Source of the DNA: Viola odorata
Lineage: Eukaryota; Streptophyta; Magnoliopsida; Malpighiales; Violaceae
Direction: 5' to 3'
Length of the DNA stretch: 64,000 bases
Assembly (NCBI GenBank): GCA_963691705.1
Contig: OY829542.1
Location: forward strand, 59,730,427 to 59,794,426
Below the pieces are notes generated by a model. That model was given only the letters and a program-made list of their open reading frames with translations, did no database searches and had not been told where the DNA came from. Positions within the stretch are counted from its first letter, which is position 1; every line of letters begins with the position of its first letter. Of the stretch, positions 11,101 through 20,014 are shown piece after piece. The position numbers and the translations under genes are program-made.

Positions 11101-13625
11101 CAGGAATTACAGTGGTAGCTAACAATGAAGGCGAATTGGTGCCAATGAGAGAGCAAAATTCTTGGAGAGTTTGCATAGACTATCGAAGGCTGAACAATGC
11201 TACTAGGAAGGATCATTTTCCTCTGCCATTTATTGATCAAATGCTTGAGAGGTTGGCAGGTAAGTCACACTATTGTTGTCTTGATGGATTTTCAGGATTC
11301 CATCAAATTCCCGTTGCCATTGAAGACCAAGAGAAGACAACCTTTACTTGCCCCTTTGGCACGTTTGCATATAAGAGGATGCCATTTGGTTTGTGTAATG
11401 CACCTGCTACTTTTCAGAGGTGTATGGTTAGTATATTTTCTGATTTTGTAGAGAAAGGAATAGAAGTTTTCATGGACGATTTTACTGTTTATGGAAATTC
11501 ATTTGATGAGTGTTTGGAAAACTTGAGAAAAGTCTTGATTAGATGCATGGAAACTAATTTGGTTTTAAATTATGAGAAATGCCATTTTATGGTAAATCAA
11601 GGATTAATTTTAGGCCATATTATTTCAAAGAAAGGTATAGAAGTGGACAAAGCTAAAATTGATGTGATTGATTCATTGCCTTACCCATCTTGTGTACGAG
11701 ATGTTCGTTCATTTCTAGGCCTTGCAGGTTTTTATAGACGTTTTATCAAGGATTTTTCAAAGGTTGCGGAGCCTATGTGTAGGCTGCTGCAAAAGGATGC
11801 AAAATTCGACTTCAATGAGCAATGCAAAGAGGCGTTTGACCTCTTGAAACAGAAGCTAGTGACAGCACCAGTGATTCAAGCACCCGACTGGACAAGACCA
11901 TTTGAACTCATGTGTGATGCAAGTGATGCAGCTGTGGGGGCTGTTCTTGGACAGAAATTTGACAAGAGCCCACACGTGATTTATTATGCCTCTAGGATGC
12001 TTGATGAAGCCCAAAGAAATTACACCACAACAGAAAAAGAATTGTTTTCAATTGTCTTTGCTTTAGATAAATTTCGTTCTTATCTTCTTGGCACTAAAGT
12101 CATAATTTATTCTGACCATGCAGCCTTGAAATATCTCTTGTCAAAGAAGGAAGCAAAGCCAAGATTAGTTAGGTGGATATTGCTCTTGCAGGAATTTGAT
12201 CTTGAGATCAAAGACAAAAAGGGCAAAGAAAATGTGGTGGCTGATCACTTGAGCAGAATTTTGGTTGACACCAAATCAGACCCAGTCAAGGAAGAATTCC
12301 CAGATGAGCGCTTGTTTCTAGGCCTCGAGAAGAGACCATGGTTTTCTGATATTGTCAATTACCTTGCTACGGGTAAATTCCATGGTCACTACCTTGCACG
12401 AGAGAAGGAAAAGATTATGAGAGATTCCAGAAAGTACATATGGGACGATCCATACCTTTGGCATGTGGGAAATGATAAAATCCTACGAAGATGTGTGCTT
12501 GAGAGTGAAGTTCCTTCAATTTTAAATTTTTGCCATGCTTATGCTTGTGGAGGACACTTCGGATTTAAGAGAACAGCCCATAAGGTTCTCGAATCAGGTT
12601 TTTTCTGGCCGAATTTATTTAAAGATTCATTTGAGTTTTGCAAAACTTGTTTAGAATGTCAAAAATCGGGTAATATTTCCTCTAGAGATCAGATGCCTTT
12701 AACCCCAATTTTTGTTTGTGAGATTTTTGATGTTTGGGGGATAGACTTCATGGGTCCATTCCCCAATTCAGGAGGCAACTTCTACATCATTTTGGCAGTA
12801 GACTACCTATCTAAATGGGTGGAAGCGAAGGCAACAAGGGCTGATGATGCAAAGACCGTTGTTTCATTCTTCAAATCCCAAATCCTTAACAGATTTGGAG
12901 TGCCACGAGTGATCATCAGTGACAGAGGCAGCCACTTCTGTAACAAGGTTGTGACAACTCTCTTCGCCAAGTACAACATCACACGTCGTGTGTCCACTGC
13001 CTATCATCCTCAAACGAACGGATTGGCTGAATTGTCAAATAGAGAAGTAAAATCCATCTTGAGCAAGACGGTCAGACCAGATTGAGGAGACTGGAGCCAG
13101 AGATTAGATGATGCGCTATGGGCATATAGAACAGCATTCAAAACCTCCATTGGGACAACTCCTTATAAGTTGGTTTATGGCAAATCATGCCATTTACCCG
13201 TGGAAATTCAGCACAAAGCCTATTGGGCTATTAAAAATTGCAATATGAACATTTCAGAAGCTGGATCCCACAGAAAGTTGCAAGTTCAGGAGTTGGAGGA
13301 GTTGAGAAATGATGCCTACGAAAATTCTGCAATTATCAAGGCTAGGGCCAAAATGTACCATGACAGGTCCATTCGTCCCAAGGCCTTGACAGTTGGGCAG
13401 AAAGTGCTTCTATTCAGCTCAAGATTCTGCATCCTTGCTGGAAAATTGAAGAGCCGATGGACTGGTCCTTATGTGATTACTAATGTGTACCCCAATGGTG
13501 TTGTTGAAATTCAAAACCAGGAGGATCAGAACATTTTCAAAGTTAATGGGCACCGTCTCAAGCCTTTTTATGAGAAATTCCAAAACCACACCGTGGAGAG
13601 CACCACGCTTGAAGAACCTCAATGA
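8160..13625 (+). pseudogene. Athila gag-pol polyprotein with one internal stop codon
   Basis: A single frame runs from ATG 8160 to TGA 13623-13625 (1821 codons), interrupted only by TGA at 13083-13085 (codon 1642). Order: gag (retrotrans-gag region, residues about 90-260), CCHC zinc knuckle (C324-GVC...HECP), aspartic protease (CDLGAG, Asp651), reverse transcriptase with FMDD (Asp1106), RNase H (ELMCDASDAAVGAVLGQ), then integrase with an HHCC region and the D,D-35-E triad (GIDFMGPF, ISDRGSHF, GLAELSN). The stop falls after the catalytic core, so the last about 178 residues, the integrase C-terminal part, are cut off. The context at the stop suggests an original Arg codon hit by a C-to-T change. 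An earlier TTG at 8145 is in frame, but ATG 8160 is the plausible start. Confidence 0.93.
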
Positions 13626-14041
13626 TGATACAGCATGAAAGGTCATTCAGTCGAGTCCAAGACTGCAAACAGGGACGCTACATGGGAGGCAACCCATGCC
13701 AGCCTTTTTCGGTTTCTTTCAGATGTGAGCAAGCCAATTTCAGAACAGCGAAGGTCAGTTCATCCCGAGGCCTCGGAATGAATCACCCCTTTTATTCAAA
13801 TCTGCCACATCAGCAAAACCAATTAAATGAAATAACCGTTAAACCCACGACCAAAAAACAAATAAAACCCCAAATAAACCTTTCAGCTTTCTCCTACAAC
13901 TCAAAACGCTCAATCCCTCAAAAAGCTGTCAACACAAACCCACTAACCCACTCTCTGCTCTCAACCACCTCCCTCCTCCATCACTTCATCTTCTCCAGCA
14001 ACCATCTTCTTCCTCAACCAACATCTCCAAAATCTGCAAAA

Positions 14042-16386
14042 ATGCCAAGAAAGAAATCAGCAGCTCGTAAGGCTACCAACCTTCCTCCCCAACCAGAATC
14101 ACCCATTGAAGACCCATTTGAAGCTCAGCTTGCTTCAAGCCCGTCTTCACCGCCGCCGTCTGGTCCATCCGCCGTCAATCCCACTGCAAGCAGCAACACC
14201 ACTCTCGACGCCGGCATACACCCAGATGCCCAAGACCCTTATGAAGAAGAAGCCCTTGCCTCTGAAGAAGAACCCATCATTTCTTCTTCCCAACCCACAG
14301 CTGAGCAACCCCCCTTTTCACCAAAACCAGTCGCCACCGCAACCCCACCACCACCCAAAATTCCGGCGACCACCACCACTACCAAATCCACACCAAAAAA
14401 GACCCACAAACCCACTGTCCCAGCCTCACCCACAGTTCCTATCTCTATTCCGAGGCCTCGACGAGGACCAGTGGTGATTAGGGATTCGGAACCCTCTTCT
14501 CCCCAAAATCCGAAATCCAAATCTACATCCGGTGACTCAGACACCGCCAGCGACCCAACTTTCACCTCAAAAGCTCAGGACATCACAGTTTCCTCGAGCT
14601 CCGACGCAGAAGAACGACCTTTGAGGTCGATGGTCAAAAAGCCCCAGCCGCAGCACACATCTGACAGAGAGCAGCGCTCCTTGCGCCGGAAAGGGATTCA
14701 TGTCCCTCCCATTTCCGATGCGGCCGATCTCCTTCAGACTAAGAAGTCCAAAGCTGCCAAGAAACCCAAACCAGTGAAGAGAAAGGCTTTTGAGCTAATT
14801 GATGAAGAAGAACCCACTCCTGATGTTCCTACTCCCCAGCCTTCCAAGGTCCATTCATCTCGAGGCCTTGAAAAGGGCAAACAAAAAATGGTTCCAGAAA
14901 AAGCCACCCCTGCATCTCCCATTCCACCTAATGAAGATCCTGAGGATGCAGCAAATCCTCCAGCGCCTGAACCACAAGCAGCAACTGCTGCAATCACTCC
15001 TGAAGCACCGCAAAAGAAAAAGGCAAAAATTGCCCCTCCAAGCCAAAGAAAGCAGCTTCCAGCAAGAAATCTGCTCCAGCAGCCACTCCAGTCGCTCCTG
15101 CGCCTGTTCCTGCTCCTAAACAGCAGCATGGCAGTGTCAGAAGTTCATTTAAGCCTCGAACCAGTGCCAAAAATCGGGTGAGACCTGACCTTACTCTTTT
15201 AAATGGTTGGCTTAAATTTGATGAAATTCATTTGCGTCAAAAACTGAATGAGAAGTATAAATTGCCAATTATTGCTTGTTCTGGATTGGATTTTGCTTTG
15301 CTGGACACATTTGGAATTGAAACTAGGCTTCGTACTTATGTGCGCAACATTGGGTGGGAACCATTATTTTACCTTGAGCATGATGCATATTTAGAGCTTT
15401 GTCTAGAATTTTTCACCACTTTCTGGTATAGCTCTTACAAAGAAAAACAGGAGTTGATGCTTAACAAGCTTGAAGATGTTAATTTCAGATTTTGTGATAA
15501 GTATGAGCACTTAACTATGAATGAATTTAATGTCATATTAGGATTTGTTTCACATGCTGATTTAAATGCTGATTGGTACTTGAACGCATTGTGTGATTAT
15601 CCTAGTAATTTTGACAAACATGTTGCTTATCGCGAATTAACTGGGCAAACAGGACTGAAATATGATGACAAAAAAGCTAAGGCCCACCAAATCCTAGACC
15701 CCGCCCTAAGGATCCTTCACCGTTGTTTGTCCACCACTTTAGCTGGAAAAGACCAAATTTCTGGTCTGATTTCCAAGCAAGAGCTCTTCATTTTATGGTG
15801 CATGCAACATGGTTATAAAATGAACCTAGGATTTTGGATAGCTAACCAACTCAGCACCCCTAGAGAGAGATTGTATATGGGATCTTTGATCACTCATTTA
15901 GCCGTCTCTTGTAGAGGTCTTGATGTGGTGTCGGCCAAGTTTTTTAAAGTTGCCCCTCTGAAATTACTTGATTTACCTCAACTTGACCATATGGGATTTT
16001 TCCATTTGGACGAGGAAGGCTATGTCTGTTATAACACAGGGTTCACAAAAGTTGAAGATCACATCTACGGGACCAAGCACCTGGGCAACTTCAAGCTCAG
16101 ACGTCTGGACTGGCACGAACACAATCCTGCCCCTGCTCCCGCTGATGAAGACCAGGCCGGTCCATCTCGAGGCCTCGGCATGAGTGGTCCTGCCCCTGTC
16201 CCTGCACCTGCCTCGCCTCCCCTCAATGCCCATGTTGCTGTCCTTCTTCGCAATCAGAATGCCCTGCTCCGCCAAGTCATCCGCGAGCAGCGTCAGACCA
16301 ACGTTTGTCAGGACAACATCCTCCAGATGCAAGAGAAGATCCTTGCTGTTTTGACCCATGCCTTTCCACCAGCCCCTCCGCAATAA
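14042..16386 (+). pseudogene. Athila third ORF (ATHILA ORF-1 / envelope-like), frameshifted
   Basis: This is the extra ORF that Athila elements carry between pol and the 3' LTR. Its role is unproven, and it is often called envelope-like. The N-terminal part from ATG 14042 (MPRKKSAARKA) is basic and rich in Pro, Ser and Thr. From about 15178 the frame encodes the conserved ATHILA ORF-1 domain (RPDLTLLNGWLKFDEIHL onward), followed by a helical C-terminal tail (VLLRNQNALLRQVIREQ), stopping at 16386. The two parts are in different frames. The Pro/Ala/Lys-rich composition switches frame near 15035-15045, so a one-base indel there best explains the break. An upstream ATG at 13622, in frame with the first part, overlaps the pol stop as ATGA. 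No transmembrane segment is obvious. Confidence 0.8.
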
Positions 16387-17758
16387 GCCCCCGGTTTCTT
16401 CTGTTCCTTTTCCTTTGTTTTTGTTTCTTTTCTTTTGCTGTTTGTTTTCTTTTAGTTTGTTTGTTGTTCAGTCTCATTCACATTGAGGACAATGTGTCCG
16501 ATAAGTATGAGGGAGACACTTTCGTGTTTCTTTTTATTTTCTGTGACTTGTGTGTTTATTGCATGCTTTTATTTTTAGTTTTTATGCATGTTTCTCCTGT
16601 TTGTTTTTCTCTTTTTACTGCATGTTTATTTTTATTTGTTGCTTGCACCACTGCTTGTTTTTATTTTGTTTTTGCATGAGTTTTTGTTTGTCCTTTTTGT
16701 TGTGTTCCACCCCTTTTGTCATGGAATTTAATCCCGAAAACTTGTCTTGTGCACACACTTGATTTATCAACTCTGTCTTGCAAGATTGAGCACATCAGAC
16801 CTTACAATTTGAGCATTTATTCCTATAGATGTATGATTAGTTTTGCTGTCCTAGGAAATGCTTTGCTAGGGCTGATTGTTTGCTTCTCTTTAGATCTTGG
16901 GATGAGGATCCTATCCTCTCATTGCTGCCTAGTCCTTTATTTTTGCTTGTTTGTGTGCCATTTAAATTCCTTGTGTGTGGCTTCTCATCACACGACGTTG
17001 GTGGTTCGGCACCATCGTCCCAATTTGGAGAAACTTCCGGTCGGTTGTGTGCTAACTCCCGTTGTTGGACCGATTATAGCACCATGATGAGAGTCAAGTC
17101 TGCATGTGCATGTTTTTGATTTCAAAAAAAAAAAAAAAAAAAAAAAAATGGGATTGTGGAAAGAAAGGAGGTATAAGAGGCCGAAGGCCTAAAGAAAAGA
17201 AAGGGATGCGGAAAGAAGAAGAGAAAACCAGAAAAAAAAAATAATAATAATAATAAAAAAAAAAAAAGGAAGAAAAAGAAGGAAGAGAAGAAAAAGAAAA
17301 AAATAGAATAAGAAAGGTGAAGAAGAATAAAAGAAGCCTTTGGCTCACTTCTTGTTTTAATAATGTTCTTTGCCTATTGCTTGCATTTTTAATTTATTTG
17401 CTTGAGAGTCAGCAGCAATGTTTGGTTATAGAGTCGAAAGGAGAAGAAAACAGAGGCCCTAGGTTTGTATTTTCTGGTTGTATAGCAGCCTATCATACCA
17501 CTATCTGAATGCTTGCTCATTTGTGATGTTTGGTGTGTTGAATCTTGCTTGAAAGAGTTGATCTTTGAGGTGTGTGCATGAGTCAAGTCTAGGGATTTTA
17601 TTTCTGCTCAAAGGGGGTGTAGTTTGTGTGCTGTTTGTGTGTTGTTTGTTTGCTGTTTGCATGTCTGTTTGTGTGTTTGTTTCTGTTATGTTTTAGTCTT
17701 TTCTTTATCTGTCTTAGTTCATGCTTGGGGGCAAGCATGGATTAAGTGTGGGGGATTA
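16387..17758 (+). other. Athila noncoding region between third ORF and 3' LTR
   Basis: This 1.37-kb stretch contains the Athila-typical CATTGAGGACAATGTG segment (about 16479-16496), T-rich sequence, a run of 25 A (17124-17148) followed by about 190 bases of nearly pure purine, and a GTTTGTGTG-rich stretch. It ends in GGATTAAGTGTGGGGGATTA (17739-17758), which serves as the polypurine tract. The small open frames in it reflect base composition. Confidence 0.8.
17744..17758 (+). other. Polypurine tract of Athila element
   Basis: AAGTGTGGGGGATTA directly precedes the 3' LTR. The GTGTGGGGG form is usual at this position in Athila/Tat elements and primes plus-strand DNA synthesis. Confidence 0.85.
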
Positions 17759-19437
17759 TGATTGATGGATTATTTTGGTCGTTTTACTATCTCTTTTCCT
17801 AGTAATTGAGATGGTAAATATGCTACTTTGAGCCTATTTGCTTCCTTTCTTATGATTCAGCCTTTGGAGCATCAATGTGAAGGAAAGGAGTGAAAAGCCT
17901 GAAGAATAGAGCTGTAATCAATCATATGGTGTTGAAGTTCCATTTTCGGCCTTGCTGCTTTGAAGTTGGTCTGTTCGTCTCAAGGCCACTCCTCTATTTT
18001 GCCGAGATCAGCTCTCCTCTAGGCCTCGACAAGAAGCGACCCTCCGGAAGGCCAGCTGGATCTGCACTTTCCATGAATCCGCGTGCCGGATTTATTTAAT
18101 CTCTAGTGCATTTCCTGTCTTCTTGGGATACATTATTTGCAGACACTAGACTTCTTGGGCCCCTATATGTTATTCTCATGTGCTTGAAGACATTTTGGAA
18201 GAATGAATCAACATTCTTCTTGATAAAATGAAGAATATTCCCACTCATGTACAAGCACTTAGAGGACAAGCTCTTGGGAGCTTGTGAGCTGGCGTGGACT
18301 GTCCTTGGAGAGGAGTTGGCGGGCAAATGAAGGACCAATTTAAAGTAGCAAGATTCAGTTTGTAAGGGGGACGGATTGCATTCGGACAATCAAGAACAGT
18401 AGGGAGAAAAATCAGCATTTACCAACCTTTTCCAGAAATTCCAGCACTCTTTGTAATTTCGGATTTGAACTTCTTTTGTTTTATTTTGATTATGTGTTGT
18501 AACTAAACTCCAAGTTCCTGGTAGGGATCAAGAGATTGGCTGGTATGTTGATTGTGAGACTTGTTTAAGCTTCATAGAAATGAATTTCATATTTCAAACC
18601 TTCTTGTTTTAATTTTAAACTTGTCTTTATTAATTTTTGAGCTTGATCACCTTGAATTTAATTCGGGCAAGTGTAGTCAGTTCTCTTGTGATTACATCAC
18701 TCTTGGAGAACGTTTGTAGACAAATCAGCAGGGCATGAGGGGTATTTTCTTGGTCTAAGCTGATAGAAGGAATTGAATTAGGCGGTCATCCCATCCCGAG
18801 GCCTTGAGAAGGGCCGACCTAGGTGACAGCTGGGTCAAGTGCCAGACTAGACCAGACTCGTGGATGATGAAAGTATTCCCTTGTCTAGAAGAGGGACCTC
18901 ACTGTCTTTAATCAATCTCTCAAGTGCTTCCATAAGTATTCTGATTCCTTTGTAGAAGGCTCTGCATAGCCAAGGCAAAGTGGCGGATTAGAATCTTAGG
19001 ATGAACTTAGGAAGATTAGGGTATTTAAAATGAAGTGATTCTTTTAAATACTTTTGTAGCAGGTTGGGAATCTAGTGTGAGCTGGTTCCACAACTTCTTC
19101 TATGAAAACCATTTCGAAAATGTATTTTGTCAATGATCAACAACTTACCAATGCCATCTCGCAATGATCTCTACCCGGAATATTTTCTCCCCTGTAATTC
19201 TCTCTATTTTAAAGCTGTTTTTATTGTTTGCAACTGATCTCAAATCCACTGTATTTTCGTTTAATTGTTATTGCACCCCAAAACTTGGTTTCTTTTGCTT
19301 GGTTATTTGCAGGAACTCCAAGAATTAGGCAAAGCTTGTCCTTGTGGGATCGATCCTCTCACCACTATCTGCATTAATTTGTAGCATAGCACTGAGTTGT
19401 ATTTTATTTATTTTATGAACGGATTCGACACCCGTCA
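17759..19437 (+). repeat. Athila 3' LTR
   Basis: This 1679-bp copy of the 5' LTR ends GACACCCGTCA and is followed by the target duplication GCTAC at 19438-19442. Confidence 0.95.
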
Positions 19438-19654
19438 GCTACGGTAGCCACTGGAAATAATTGGCCATTTGACACAATCCTTAGCGTGATCACGGTAAGA
19501 GCTTACCGTGATTACGCTAAGAGAAAAATGTTTAGTGTGATCACGCTAAGCCCTTACCGTGATTCACGGTAAGCACTGTTTTAAATTCCATACGTTTTTC
19601 AAAATACATTTTTTCAAAACTTGCCTTTGTATAAAACCTTTTGACACTATTTCT
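19438..19654 (-). repeat. SIRE-type LTR, piece 2
   Basis: This segment of the older LTR lies between the Athila and copia insertions. It holds the continuation of the split palindrome and four more units at 19480-19499, 19502-19521, 19531-19550 and 19553-19573. Within each pair the 22-bp period is kept. It ends with the left copia target duplication TTTCT (19650-19654). Confidence 0.75.
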
Positions 19655-19860
19655 TGTTAGTGTGAGCTGTAAATATTTCCTAATCTGTAAATCTAAGTGT
19701 ATCTTCTAATAACTATAGAATATATTTAGCCTGATATTTAGGGATGTGAATAGCTAATTAATAGGCTAATTATTAGGCTGATTATTAGGCATGTACAACT
19801 TACTGCTTCTATATATGAAAGGCCTACCTCATATGAGAAAGGCATCCAGTAAACTTGACA
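19655..19860 (+). repeat. Copia 5' LTR (206 bp)
   Basis: Begins TGTTAGTGTGAGC and ends AACTTGACA. It pairs with 24024-24229. Confidence 0.95.
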
Positions 19861-19874
19861 TGGTAGCGGAGCCA
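19861..19874 (+). other. Primer-binding site, variant tRNA-iMet type
   Basis: TGGTAGCGGAGCCA begins right at the LTR end. It resembles the usual copia primer site TGGTATCAGAGCCA with two differences. Confidence 0.75.
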
Positions 19875-20014
19875 TATCTCTGAAAATTTTAGTCTTTGGT
19901 ATTCTTGATCTTGGTTAGTAGCCTTGCTTTCATAGGGCTCTTTTCTGATATCTCGTGTTCTAGACATCTTGTGTTCTTGGTCGTCAATCTTGGTTTCTTT
20001 GTGGTACTCTGAAG

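Larger units (their letters stand above)
6685..18819 (+). repeat. Dispersed palindromic motif of the Athila element (core GAGGCCTCG)
   Basis: Copies of a roughly 25-bp motif, consensus about CATCCCGAGGCCTCGGGAT followed by GAACCGACC, lie at 6685-6710, 7461-7487, 8295-8317, 9651-9680, 10771-10800, 12316-12336, 13760-13790, 14443-14470, 14851-14880, 16161-16190, a weak one at 16886-16910, and again in the 3' LTR at 18017-18042 and 18793-18819. All have the same orientation. In coding regions they read SSRGLGM, SSRDLG or FLGLEK in one frame, except 14443, which reads PRPRRGP. I saw none elsewhere in the window. Confidence 0.8.
6427..19437 (+). mobile_element. Athila-type Ty3/gypsy LTR retrotransposon, 13,011 bp, nearly complete
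   Basis: Two 1679-bp LTRs (6427-8105 and 17759-19437), TG...CA ends and a 5-bp GCTAC target duplication define the element. Between them lie a primer-binding site, gag-pol (8160-13625), a third Athila-specific ORF (14042-16386), a long noncoding stretch and a polypurine tract. By eye I see only about four differences between the LTRs (near 6568, 6638, 7261 and 7296 against their 3' partners), so the insertion is recent. Despite this, pol has one in-frame stop and the third ORF one frameshift. It sits inside an older SIRE-type LTR. A palindromic motif of about 25 bp recurs along its full length. Confidence 0.95.

Noticed and set aside
16305..16679. 124-codon open frame after the Athila third ORF
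   Set aside because: The Phe/Cys/Leu-rich product reflects T-rich noncoding sequence. It overlaps the ORF end in another frame and has no Athila counterpart that I know of.
17094..17348. Minus-strand open frame of 84 codons, Phe/Ser/Tyr-rich
   Set aside because: It is the complement of the poly-purine stretch, so its composition is trivial.
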